DNA of 64,000 nucleotides from contig JBBELK010000007.1 in assembly GCA_037783545.1 (NCBI GenBank), positions 1,321,001-1,385,000 on the forward strand, read 5' to 3'. This DNA comes from Henricia sp. BOLD:AAB3569 (lineage: Eukaryota > Echinodermata > Asteroidea > Spinulosida > Echinasteridae). Positions 54,401-64,000 of this stretch are shown piece after piece. The first letter of the stretch is position 1. Every line of letters starts with the position of its first letter. The notes below the pieces were generated by a model. The model had not been told where the DNA came from and did not search any database. It was given only the letters and a program-made list of their open reading frames with translations. The translations under genes were made by a program, and so were the position numbers.

Positions 54401-57152
54401 AGCCTGTACCATGTGTTTTGCACACAAGGTATGAAGCCATGATCAGCTTCCCAATTCTTTCCAAAATGGTAGGGTTGAAATTCATATCAGGCCACAAAAC
54501 ATTTAGGCCTATGACCTGAATCCATTTCGTCAAAACAGACATTGTGAGAATGTTAAAATTTAGGCGATTGTGTACGGTAGTTTGTCCATTATAATGCACT
54601 GTGTACAGGTAAATCCCAAGTCTCCAAGTTACCATGACTTTAGTAGACATATCTGCATACTCTATGCGCGGCCAAGCCTTAGGATCGATCGATCCAACAT
54701 GTCCATACGGGCACTTTTCCAGTCCAGTTTCCATCCAATTTAGCTCTGTAACGCTGTTTTGCGTCAGTAGTACGTTTGTCCATGCATGGGTCCATGTATT
54801 CGTGAGACATTTCTGTGCTCACACATGCATGGAATACAGGAAATATTGCGGGGAAAAACAGCTTCGCGTGTGTACCACGTAGGCCGTATGTGACTCTGTA
54901 CAGCACGGTGAGTTTGTTTTCACCGCGCTGTGACCCGAGGTCACACAGACCCCGGATGTTCCGGTAAAGTTGCGTCCCCCTATGCACTTTTGTCACAAAT
55001 GTTGCTTTTCTAAAGAAAAATCAGATTTTCTCCTTCACAGTTAGTGCATGCACAACAAGATGAACCATGTCCGCACGCATAGTTTCGTTCAGGCACCTGG
55101 GAGTTTATCAATAACAAACAGAACAGGGCTTACTGAAGTTAGTATATGATACGCTCTCTGCATATTATGAGTTCAGTTCAGAAGAGTGCTACATCATTGG
55201 AATCCTATTCGAAGTTTAAGTATTTTCAAGGAAATTGTTGAATGTTTTTCACTCCTAAATTTACTTTCCTTTAAAATATTTACATGTTTTGGTGGTCAAG
55301 GAGAATAAGTGGTGACCTAGCTAAGATAATCTCAGCTCTTTTTTTTATCATTTTTCATTCGGATGTGGTCTTTTAGCAGTAGAGCTGAGAGAAGTTATGA
55401 ACATGAATCCGCCATCACAAAACAAACAAAAAAGTCAAATGTGTCATTTTCTCACCGTGACACACTAATTCCCCCTAAAACTCACCCAAACCTTGCCAGG
55501 CATAACCACTACGCAGGTCCTTGAGGGAAATAACCAGCCACGATGATTATTTTGCAAACAATTCTAGCGAAACAAACCGGTATGCTCACAGCCTAGCCAT
55601 TTTTGTCTTGTTCAAAAACAACCAAGTGTCTAGTCTGTGTACAAAGGAATACCAATGCGTGAAGGTCAAGTCTGGTAACCAATGCGCATTGGTATTCCTT
55701 TGTACACAGACTAGACACTTGGTTGTTTTTGAACAACACAAAAACGGCTAGGCTGTGAGCATACCGGTTTGTTTCGCTAGAATTGTTTGCAAAATAATCA
55801 TCGTGGCTGGTTATTTCCCTCAAGGACCTGCGTAGTGGTTATGCCTGGCAAGGTTTGGGTGAGTTTTAGGGGGAATTAGTGTGTCACGGTGAGAAAATGA
55901 CACATTTGACTTTTTTGTTTGTTTTGCGATGGCGGATTCATGTTCATAACTTCTCTCAGCTCTACTGCTAAAAGACCACATCCCAATGAAAAATGATAAA
56001 AAAAAGAGCTGAGATTATCTTAGCTAGTGGTGACCAGTAAATGAAATTTTTTCCGAAGACTCTTTGGCCCACTAAATTTACAGTGTAATTTTACTAATTT
56101 ATCAAGTGAATGAAATATTTCTGACATAAACAAATAAAAATGTAGTTGCCATTTCTCTCTTTTTCATGCTCAGGTCGGAAATATTACCTAAACATTCACA
56201 CCAAGCAGTCTCAGTGGGAAAAGCCAATGGCGGCAGCAACCAACGTAGTCCGCTGTTCACATCTCCTTGTCAAGCACAAGAACTCCAGGCGTCCTTCGTC
56301 GTGGAAACAGGAAAATGTCACCCGGAGTAAGGAAGAAGCCATTGAAATGCTGAAAGGTTTGTTGCAAAAGAAAAAGATGTCCTTGGGGTTTATTGCCACG
56401 GACACCCAGGATTTGCCTTTTTATGATCTACCAACCGTGTAAAAATGTCTTGATTTTACTAAGGAAAAAACGTTTTTTATAAAAAATGATGAGTTGTCTC
56501 ATAGGTTTATTAGTGTGTGGGGCCCCTGTGGCTGTCCGTGCATGGTAATCTTTCTGTTTTCAGAACTTAACAGAAGTATTATTGCACCTATGTGGCTGAA
56601 ATTTCTACAGGGCAGTTTTATCAACATGAGCTGCTAATCACGATTGGAAATAACGCCCATTTTAACAGTTTACCAATCATGTGTTCTACCTTTAAAATGA
56701 CTCATCAAACCCCAAATGTAGGAGTGAGAAAAATTAAAGATTTTCTTAGAGAAAAAATTATCATATATTTTGTACACAGGGCCTGAAGCTATGATCAACT
56801 TCGCAAATGTTAAAATGTTTACTCACTAAATTTTATTAGAAAGAATTAGTGGCAAACATGTATAGTATTTATACAAAATTCTGCCTGGAAATTAAGTGTG
56901 ATGCAACATGCTCGTTACTCGTTACCCATAGATTTCAGAGAGAGAATTGCAAGCGAAGATGCCACCTTTGCAGAACTAGCATCTAAAGAGAGCGACTGTA
57001 GCTCGGCCAAAAGTGGAGGCGACCTGGGGTTCTTCGGCCCGGGCCAGATGCAAAAACCATTCGAAGAGGCGTCTTTCAGGCTGAAAATTGGGGAACTCAG
57101 CGAAATAGTAGACACGGATTCCGGTGTCCACATTATTATGAGGACTGCTTGA
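51346..57152 (+). CDS. PIN1: Peptidyl-prolyl cis/trans isomerase PIN1, three exons
   Basis: Isomerises pSer/Thr-Pro bonds in mitotic and signalling proteins; mainly nuclear by family. Predicted 155 aa (human about 163). WW domain at about 8-40 (LPEGWAVHY...SQWEKP, W12 and W36). PPIase domain at about 46-155 with H51 and K55, R60, R61 ([13 protein letters not shown], the phosphate-binding basic cluster), catalytic C105 (SDCSSAK), S146 and H149 ([11 protein letters not shown]). The linker between domains is about ten residues shorter than in humans. Exons are 51346-51409, 56174-56356 and 56932-57152; the frame is continuous. Intron 1 (4.8 kb) is mostly transposon. Confidence 0.97.
51575..51672. 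mobile_element. Left half of foldback element, copy 3
   Basis: 'ttaaggaaattatctcctgg' and 'ttttaagatatactttccac' match 50230-50295; the element is interrupted at 51672 and resumes at 54982. Confidence 0.8.
52700..52756 (+). mobile_element. tRNA-like SINE remnant
   Basis: 'aaggacctgggttcacatcc' and 'cagtcggggcattgaatt' resemble a tRNA B box and acceptor strand; an inverted relative is at 37798-37840. Confidence 0.45.
53131..53360. mobile_element. MITE with TACAGTAAACTC ends
   Basis: TACAGTAAACTCATTATA and TATAATGAGAGTTTACTGTA are inverted; 'tttatatggacaagagc' is repeated inside. It lies within the 3.3-kb element. Confidence 0.75.
54360..54470. repeat. Dispersed repeat, copy 3 of 4
   Basis: 'gcacacaaggtatgaag', 'catgatcagcttccc', as at 180-340. 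Confidence 0.6.
54982..55080. mobile_element. Right half of foldback element, copy 3
   Basis: 'gcacttttgtcacaaatgtt', 'tctaaagaaaaatca' and 'gttagtgcatgcac' continue the element broken at 51672. Confidence 0.8.
55309..56035. mobile_element. Mutator-like foldback element with 9-bp target duplication
   Basis: Arms 55318-55659 and 55685-56026 are about 342-bp near-perfect inverted copies around a 25-bp spacer. GTGGTGACC stands directly outside both ends (55309-55317, 56027-56035). A 9-bp duplication and long inverted repeats fit Mutator-type elements. Mirror 76-aa frames on both strands are palindrome by-products. It lies in PIN1 intron 1, about 140 bp before exon 2. Confidence 0.9.
56174..56356 (+). 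CDS. PIN1: PIN1 exon 2
   Basis: Acceptor TTTTCATGCTCAG. Rest of WW domain ([18 protein letters not shown]) and start of PPIase domain to EAIEMLK plus one base. Donor AAAG|GTTTGT. Read-through instead of splicing would add about 29 residues and stop at 56442. Confidence 0.96.
56580..56805. repeat. Two abutting dispersed repeats in PIN1 intron 2
   Basis: 56580-56690 matches 46185-46290; 56700-56805 is copy 4 of the family at 180-340 ('gtgagaaaaatt', 'ggcctgaagctatgatcaac'). Confidence 0.6.
56932..57152 (+). CDS. PIN1: PIN1 exon 3
   Basis: Acceptor [30 protein letters not shown], then [24 protein letters not shown], ending HIIMRTA and TGA. Confidence 0.97.
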
Positions 57153-57596
57153 AAAGCCAGGCAGATTTCTGATAGTTATTGGAATACCCTTTTTTGTATT
57201 TTGTCCAGAAAATTTGCTCAATGCAAGATGTTTTAAGTTAGCGCAATGGGATACAACCAGCGTGACCAACAGAACCCATCTATGTGAGGAAATATTTTGC
57301 TATAAAATTTCAGAATTTTAGTATATTTTTGTCTGTTTTCATTGTATTTCATATGATTTTGGGTGATTTAGCAGATATTTGCAACTGGTCACAACACAAA
57401 ATGCAATTATAAGATCAATTTGTTGCAAATTGATACATTGAAAGTCAAGGGTGTTTTCAAGATTTATTTTCAAAACATTTGGTCATAAAATATTTCCAGA
57501 AGTGTTGTTTATGGCCAAGTGCCTTGCTCACAGGCACACACTAACACACTATTATTTTAAAACTTTTGGATTTCTGTACCAGTTTTCTTTGTTTTA

Positions 57597-57602
57597 TAAT
57601 AA
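57597..57602 (+). terminator. PIN1: Likely PIN1 polyadenylation signal
   Basis: AATAAA 445 bases past the stop; another (GTAATAAAAG) at about 58574. Confidence 0.5.
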
Positions 57603-57874
57603 ACAAAGGCCTTTGTGCCATTTTGTACCAACTAAAGTGCCCCTCCAAAGGTACAGATGGCAGTACCTCTGTTACGTTCCAACAATAAGTTTGGACTACC
57701 CCAGCAATAGTTGGGTCAGCTCTACCTTATTGTTCGGAAGTCTTGACAATAAGTTGTGACATGATAATACCCCTTGTGTCGTTGAATCATCATCATAAGA
57801 CGTCTGAACTACATTGTGAATAATTAGTGATCATCAATTGGTTATCGCATACATGCAAAAAGACGGGCATGATC

Positions 57875-58428
57875 TAGTCTGCAATTATGTTTTGAAGTAC
57901 TACGTGTAAACAAAACCTGTCTTACTTTTAATCTTGAATAACCTTGTCCTTTACCAACGGATTTAAACCAAAATTTCACATCATGTAAACAAGGCCTGAC
58001 AAATTTAACTGAGTGAGTTTCATCAGTTTTGTCAAAGAGGGTGAGATTTAATGGCCATACGAAAAACAAATCAATTTCAGTACATCGCTAGAAACGGTGG
58101 TGGAATGTGTGCTGCAGCCGAAAGCTTATGAAGAAAGGCAGGATCACTCCAAATGTTATTGCAAACCATCTTGATTGCTTTGAGCATTTCATCAGGGGGT
58201 GCAAAGGGACCTCGGACACAGACAGTTGACTTGAAAATGGCGGATGCCCTGGCAAATTCTGAAATTTAGCTCTTTTTTTTTTGTATGGCCATTAAATTTT
58301 ACCCTCTTTGACAAGTCTTGTTTACATGTGAAATTTTTGTTTAAATTTGTTGTAAAAATACGAGGTTATTCAAGATTAAAAGTAGGACAGGTTTTTTTTT
58401 TTTTACACGTACTCTGTAGTAGATTATA
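57875..58428. mobile_element. Foldback element between PIN1 and CSNK2B
   Basis: 'cctgtcttacttttaatcttg' with 'aataacc' on the left pairs with 'ggttattcaagattaaaagt' on the right. Also 'tttgtcaaagaggg' and 'ccctctttgacaa', and 'gccatacgaaaaa' and 'ttttgtatggcc'. Confidence 0.75.
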
Positions 58429-58429
58429 A

Positions 58430-59450
58430 GTGGAATTGTTAGCATTTTGAAATGGTCATACTGTTTCGACATGTATGTAGTTAACATAAGCTTTGTCCGT
58501 GCACACTATTTCAGTAAATTACAGGTAGTAAATGTATTCTTGTTTAAGTGACGCTATAATTTTTATACTTGTGTAATAAAAGGCTTAAGTGCATTTTGTA
58601 CAATTTGTAGCACATGCTTTTCTTTGTACTTGATCAGTGATGATGTGTAGCACATTTTAATCAAATTAAAAGAATGCAACAAAATTTACCGATTGCACCA
58701 ATTCATTTTACTTTTTTTTCCCCATAAACATTTGACTATTTTATTTTCACGGCACAAATGAACATCACAGGCAAGTGTTTACCTCCGCTCTAAGGAAATA
58801 TTTTCCAAAATATAGGAATAAAACATAATTGCACTCCATGTTTACAACAACTACGCTTACCGTTCCAGTACTTTTCTAACAATGGCCTTGTTTAAAATGG
58901 ACTAGGGAAATATTTAACATGAATAAATATTGACAAATTAAGTAGATTTACCTGAAAGTAATGTTTCCCTTTGCAATTGAAAAAAGCATTAAAGTGTAAA
59001 AAAAATTGACATGGATGTTATTTTGGGAGTGTTTTTCCACTTTTTAGTAATTAGTTTTCCCTACAGCCAAACGGCAAGAGGATAAAAAATAAAAATAATT
59101 CCACCTTGAATTTGTTTTTTTGGACCTAATATCTACCGCTCGGCCACGGTAGTGTACCTAACACATTATGCGTTTATTAATCATAAAAATAAAATCCAAC
59201 TTACAAAATTAATGTGCGGGTAGAATCAACTGTTTCAATTATAAATATACATTCACAACAGAACCAAATGCAGCAAATTAATTTGAGATTGGCAAGTAAA
59301 ACAAGTGATATTTCCTATAGCACCTATCTTATGATAATTACAAGTTTATAGGAAAATTTGCTTAGTCGGTACAAGGGTTACCTACATCGTTTTGCTTAGC
59401 AGGAGCATAGAACAAGCAATATTGCTTGCTAGCAAAATTGGGGTCTGATC
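58430..59450. other. Intergenic, nothing recognised
   Basis: AT-rich; no gene or clear repeat seen. Confidence 0.4.
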
Positions 59451-59454
59451 ACAT

Positions 59455-59611
59455 GGTATACAAATATTGACTGCAATGAGGGGCATGGTTAAAATTATTT
59501 ATAGGCCCGAGGCGGAAGCCGAGGGGCATAGTCATGGCTTCAAAATCACCGAGGGCCTATAATCTTAACCATGACCCGAATAAAAAGCAGTCAATATTTG
59601 TTATATATACC
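59455..59611. mobile_element. 157-bp palindromic MITE
   Basis: CAAATATTGACTGC and GCAGTCAATATTTG are perfect inverted segments; CATGGTTA/TAACCATG and AGGCCCGAGG-type segments pair inward. Confidence 0.8.
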
Positions 59612-60734
59612 GAATGTGTAGATTTTTGTCTTATGATTAGTTAAAATTAACGTCAGACATGTTACTTGTTATATACCTCATTCAAAATTTGTGGTCTTAT
59701 CAAGTATCGATTTCGGAAGCCGGTCTACGGAAGAAAGGTTGGTATTAAAGCAAAATATTGGTAGTATTTAATTATTTCACCTGACACTGCTTCCACTGTT
59801 GGCCACTTCCGTTATTTCCTTAAGGACTTTATCATCTACGAGATCAAAACGATTTTGAAATTTACCAGCCTGATGTAGAGCGAAATGTTTATGTGAAGCG
59901 CAGAGTTGGTGCACAGCTATGCTACACACATGCGCACGCGTCCGGAACCCGCTAAACTGACTGCCCCGGGCAAAGTCAGAATTGTACAGCTAGGCGTGGG
60001 GTACAGCAAAGTCAATGTCCCGACTTTTAACCAATCTGGTGACAGGAATCTACACACGAGGTATATGATATTAATACATGTGTGTGAAGTAACAACTGAC
60101 TAACATTCTATTTCATATGAATCACAGGATGTATATACCAAAATTTTATCAGAAACAAATCATTAAAAAAACATTGAAAATATTTTGCGTCTTTTATACA
60201 TTTCTCTTGCATTGTTTTTCAAAACAAAAATAAGCAGGTCACGAAAAAGCAAGTCATCCGGAATACACAAATACACAATGTGCATCAACTACTTGAATAA
60301 GGTTGTTGGTGTAACGATGAATACAGTGTTATAGGTGTGGTCTATTAGAACTAATCTCACATGCTAAAGAACCAAGGATCTTTTGTTTGCCTACTAAGAC
60401 CCAATTCACAAAAAATTGCTTCGTTCGCGAAAGATTGTTAATCATTAAGCGTGTGTACACATCTCGCTTAACGAAGAGTGGTACTGTTCACATTAACATG
60501 TATTGGCCAACAAGGTCCAACATGTGTCTGATGAGGTCGGCCGACCAAAAGTTGGATGGTGTAGACGTCACTCCTGACAACGTCCAACAACATCCAACAA
60601 GTTTGAACATGTTTCTATCACCCGACTTTGTTGGAGCTTGTCGAGGAAACGGGCCAATAGCAGATTAGAAGGCCTGTCACATGAAGGCAGCAACCAACTG
60701 CATTCGAGATATGCTGGAGATATGACGCTCAACA

Positions 60735-61015
60735 TGCATGTGTACCATGGCCGAGTAGAATCATGGTGCATCAAACTCAAGACATGCTGGTTGTGGGTTC
60801 GAATCCAGGACTCGTCCATAGAGTCCATGTGCCCTTGGGCAAGGCACGTTCCGACAAACTGCCTCGCTCCACCCAGGAGTAAATGGGTACCTGTGAGGGC
60901 AGTGAATGTGGTATTTTATGAGCCCATGAGTTCTTAACAGGCAGCCGGGGCTGCATGCTCCCCAGGGAGCTGGGGTTCAATCAAGGAATGGTATTGAGAG
61001 CCCAATGACCAGCGG
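60735..61015 (+). mobile_element. tRNA-derived SINE, related family
   Basis: 'ccatggccgagtagaatcat' (A-box-like), GTGGGTTCGAATCC (B box), 'cccttgggcaaggcacg', then 'aggagtaaatgggtacc', 'cagggagctggggtt'. Inverted relative at 43300-43560. Confidence 0.75.
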
Positions 61016-61064
61016 TAATGATAAGTAGTACCATGATATACATGATAGGAATCAAAAGAGTTTA

Positions 61065-61274
61065 GGGGCCGTCCAAAGTTTTCAACATTTTCACGGTTCT
61101 ACAGAGCATAGTATTTTTCAAGAAATACTACTAATCAACATGTTTTTGTCAGTAGTGCATGTAAAGTCGTACGCTGCCCTTGAACACTCACCCCACCCGC
61201 TCCCCCCTCCGCTCCCCTTCCCCCTTCCTACGCTCTGTAGACCTGTGAAAATGTTGACAACTTTGGACAGCCCC
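61065..61274. mobile_element. PIF/Harbinger-like MITE, copy 4
   Basis: GGGGCCGTCCAAAG to CTTTGGACAGCCCC with TTA on both flanks; 180 bp from the end of CSNK2B. Confidence 0.8.
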
Positions 61275-61456
61275 TTAGGGATCATGCTTTCCTGAAGTAA
61301 TGCCCATGAAAGGCCTTAGATATACGATATTCTGTCCAAACATGAAAATACATGTACATAGCAAAATGCTGATCAAACGTGAATTTACAACTGATGGGAA
61401 AACATGGCCATAATGGCTGTATGTGACCGACTTATCTGATATTTTGTAATGACCGA

Positions 61457-61571
61457 CTATTTGTACGGTGGCTTGGCGGACCGTGGACGGGACGATGATG
61501 AACGGCTACGCGCAGCCGCCGCTTGGAGTTGGATCTCGTAAGCTGTGGGGTGGATCTTGAAACCATACAAT
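61457..61571 (-). CDS. CSNK2B: CSNK2B terminal exon
   Basis: Completes Arg, [20 protein letters not shown], then a basic Ser/Arg tail and TAG. Acceptor TTTTGCCAG. No minus-strand polyadenylation hexamer was identified close by. Confidence 0.95.
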
Positions 61572-63757
61572 CTGGCAAAAAAGAAATAAAATGCATTTCT
61601 GTCAATGACAGAATTTAAGTTTTAAGCTTCAACTACAAAGAGTGGTAAGCTATACCGAGCAATAAAAGAAAAACACATTTTCAGTTTAATCAAAATCTGA
61701 AAATTCAATTTTCTGGCAACACACCCTCAATTGATAGGCATGTACTCATAGCTTGACTCATCCTCTGTCAAGTGTGTAAAGTAAGGACGGCTACTATTTA
61801 AAGAGGGATGTGATTTGTTCCGGTTTTTCCCGGAATAATCTTTTTCACAAACCAATGAGACAAAAGAAAGTTCAGGGAAAAACCAGAACAATGACATCCC
61901 TGTATTTAAAAAAAAAAAGACCTCACCTGGGCACAAACTGATTTGGTGGGCGTTTCGGCCGGTACTCTGGATGGACCATAAAGAACATGTGCGGGAAACC
62001 GGTGCCGAAGTACGCACCGTCCGTGTGGTGATGTCGCGATGATTTTGGTGTGTACACGTCCTGACATTTGGGGCAATATAGTTTTACCATAGCTTCTCCT
62101 GGCACATCTGATAGACCTGCGGTCACGCATACAAAGAGTGCGACAAATCTTAGTAAAAATATGTGACCTTTCACCACAAAATGAGCTGAAAGTCTGTATT
62201 TTCAAAAATTGAATATTGGTGTTTATGAATTAACACATAAGGTAAAACTATTCCCCCAATGCAACACAGCTTGGCGAAGTGGTAGTGTTCAAACAAATCT
62301 TAAAACAAAATTGTTCTTACGAGGCACGAAGAAAGCTATCATCAAAATTGGTTTGAAAATGTTGTTTTTAATTGTCGGATAACGCTAACAATTTGGAATC
62401 AAATGGAATAAGAGTTACTCTTTCCAAATATTACATAACCCTAAAATTGACCTCCTTTAATTTTTGACTTTGAACCATCGTTATAGGAAATAGCAGAGTG
62501 CGACTTTACACTCATTTTGTCGTGACGGTCACATACCGTATACTGCTAAAAAAAATCTGTAATTTGTGTTGCAATTCCAAAAAGACAATTTTGTAACAAT
62601 TGTCTGAACCTACCTATTGGCAATACTAGTTGGTTCTCACAGTAAACCCTCGGGCAGTGACCAAAATCACCCTGTTGGTACTTCTCAAGCTGAAAATAAT
62701 AACGATCAACAACATTCTCAATACGAGTTTGAACCTCAAACCGGTCTAGCACAGAAATTTCCATAAATTTCCATAAATTTCAGATTTAGAAATAAAAATA
62801 TTAGTTTGTTTGGAGTCCCGACACTCATAAAAACTCTTGCTAAAACTTAACTAACCATGAGTGCAATGCCCCTGTTAGTCATAATGAAGCGAGCATGTAT
62901 GAGACCATATAGCATCTCGGCAGCTTGTTCTATCAAATCACTCTGGTTTGGATTCTCTTCAAGTTCATCATCTGAGAAGGGAAAAAGTGGAAGAAATCTG
63001 TCAAGTTGTCTTAATTAGTTTCTATCACTAATACAACAAACAAGAAGGATAGCAACTACCAGAGTTGTAATAAATCAGACTCGCGTGCACTTTGTAGCTT
63101 CAAGAGGGTGCCCTATGCGTCAGCAAAATACTGTCATGTTTCCAGTATACTTACGTAAGTACAACATGGTGAAATATGGGCTTTCACTAATTAGGGGACC
63201 ATTTTTTGGTGTCCCCTGTTACATCTGACACTTGTTTTATTTTATTTTGTAAATTCAGGACATCTTCTTTAAATTCCTTCTATCTCCAAGAGTGAGTACA
63301 TACAGAACATTTGTAAAGAATGGTTTGCAGGCCATTTTAATGATATTTGTATTTGGCAAATTACATATATCGGGTATAACAGGGGACACCAAGATTGGCC
63401 CCCTAATTTATCGAAAGACCTATATGCAAGTTTGACAAGTGTTCTCACTGTTTGGAAGTTTCATTGGAAAACAGGTCTGCAACTTGCATGGTATGTTTTT
63501 GATGTTACGATCTTGACTGTAACGCAAAATTACTGACAGGTGTAAAATAACTACAATGCATGAGAATCTATCACAAATCCATGTTTGAAAGAGCTCCAAC
63601 AGGAACTGCACTAGTGGAATAAAAATGTGATTAGTTGTGTTTTCTCAATCGTACCTGGTTCCAGGTCCAGAATCATGTCTAATGCTTGTCTGTAGTGAGG
63701 CACCTGCTCGTTCAGACCAGTCAAGTTGAATTTATCCTGGATATAATCTTCATCCAC
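61457..63757 (-). CDS. CSNK2B: Casein kinase II subunit beta, 5' end outside window
   Basis: Regulatory subunit of the CK2 tetramer; its dimer docks two catalytic alpha subunits and directs substrate choice. Five exons give 199 residues from [12 protein letters not shown] to a stop. Seen: acidic loop [13 protein letters not shown]; zinc ribbon cysteines in GHCPRVYC and LYCPKC; strongly conserved [19 protein letters not shown] and [20 protein letters not shown]. The C-terminal tail [17 protein letters not shown] differs from the vertebrate tail. The first ~24 residues lie to the right of 64000. All junctions keep frame. Confidence 0.97.
61927..62116 (-). CDS. CSNK2B: CSNK2B exon (second zinc cysteine pair, dimer core)
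   Basis: [20 protein letters not shown] through NQFVP plus two bases. Acceptor GACCGCAG, donor CCAG|GTGAGG. Confidence 0.97.
62160..62512. repeat. Interspersed repeat shared with 29225-29705, copy 2
   Basis: About 350 bp colinear with the EVI5-intron copy; lies in a CSNK2B intron. Confidence 0.75.
62614..62689 (-). CDS. CSNK2B: CSNK2B exon (first zinc cysteine pair)
   Basis: [20 protein letters not shown], ending LPI plus one base. Acceptor ATTTTCAG, donor ATAG|GTAGGT. Confidence 0.97.
62856..62971 (-). CDS. CSNK2B: CSNK2B exon (acidic loop and helix)
   Basis: [20 protein letters not shown], then [17 protein letters not shown]. Acceptor CCTTCTCAG, donor ATG|GTTAGT. Confidence 0.97.
62972..63654. 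other. CSNK2B intron, nothing recognised
   Basis: AT-rich. 'ggggacca' and 'ggggacaccaa' blocks at 63190-63400 look like faint inverted pairs, possibly an old MITE. Confidence 0.4.
63655..63757 (-). CDS. CSNK2B: CSNK2B exon (VDEDYIQD...LEP)
   Basis: 34 codons plus one base; acceptor ATTGACAG, donor CCAG|GTACGA. Preceding exon not found before the window ends. Confidence 0.96.
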
Positions 63758-64000
63758 CTGTCAATCAATCAAATCAGATTATTAAAATCGGTGAGAGAGT
63801 TGTATTCAAAAAGGCAAACCTTTCACAAATTAGATAGAATCCCAAGTTGCAATATTGAGAGCGCATTTCCATAATGAACAAATTTGTGCATGCAAATTGT
63901 GACCTTGCAAATTGTGCTTCTCAACAGGTCTGCCATTTCTTTGGGAGACTAAAACAGTATCAAGAAATGTTTGATGAAGAGCAATCTTATATAAAATCAA

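Larger units (their letters stand above)
51673..54981. mobile_element. 3.3-kb inverted-repeat element nested in a MITE
   Basis: 70-bp terminal inverted repeats at 51673-51742 and 54912-54981 start AGGGGGACGCAACTTTACCG and include GTGACCTCGGGTCAC and 'gcgcggtgaaaac'. AT flanks both ends. Removing the element with one AT restores 'ccacatgcac' of the interrupted MITE. The interior has no transposase-like frame, so it is non-autonomous. Confidence 0.85.

Noticed and set aside
55521-55823. Mirror 76-aa frames
   Set aside because: By-products of the Mutator-like foldback element.

Overview
This is a 64-kb piece of an animal (metazoan) nuclear genome. It is AT-rich, its genes carry GT-AG introns, and it is dense in short interspersed repeats. 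The protein genes match conserved metazoan families. Together with tRNA-derived SINEs, many foldback MITEs and frequent ACATGTA-type motifs, this suggests a marine invertebrate deuterostome such as an echinoderm or hemichordate. That placement is inference and the species cannot be fixed from the sequence alone.

Layout. (1) 410-1465, plus: last, essentially complete coding exon of a ZDHHC24-type palmitoyltransferase. (2) 1.5-12 kb: a repeat-rich stretch with an exon carrying the start of a FLYWCH zinc finger (4952-5217). Three further internal exons and a 3' terminal exon follow, with strong splice sites but no convincing reading frame; the terminal exon carries a 54-bp tandem array with forkhead-type cores. 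(3) 12.2-15.5 kb, minus: small candidate exons of an unrecognised transcript. (4) 15.5-21 kb: foldback elements and MITEs. (5) 21116-49161, minus: a complete EVI5/EVI5L-type Rab GAP rebuilt as 18 coding exons (899 aa with one uncertain 54-nt exon): TBC domain, then a long coiled coil on phase-0 exons. (6) 51346-57152, plus: complete PIN1 prolyl isomerase in three exons (155 aa); intron 1 holds a nested 3.3-kb inverted-repeat element and a Mutator-like foldback element. (7) 61457-63757, minus: casein kinase II beta (CSNK2B), five exons covering everything except the first ~24 residues, which lie beyond the right edge.

EVI5 and PIN1 are divergent across a 2.2-kb spacer full of repeats; PIN1 and CSNK2B are convergent. 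The products act in different cell processes (protein palmitoylation, Rab/endosome and cytokinesis control, phospho-dependent prolyl isomerisation, CK2 kinase regulation). There is no operon-like logic; the neighbourhood is ordinary animal gene order.

I saw no CRISPR array, prophage or defence system and no intact transposase or reverse transcriptase. The unusual content is structural: nested and foldback transposons with readable target-site duplications, a tandem array of SINE tRNA heads, hairpin-forming satellites, and the modular exon structure of EVI5. Coordinates were set by hand from splice consensus, frame continuity and remembered family sequence; no alignments were run.
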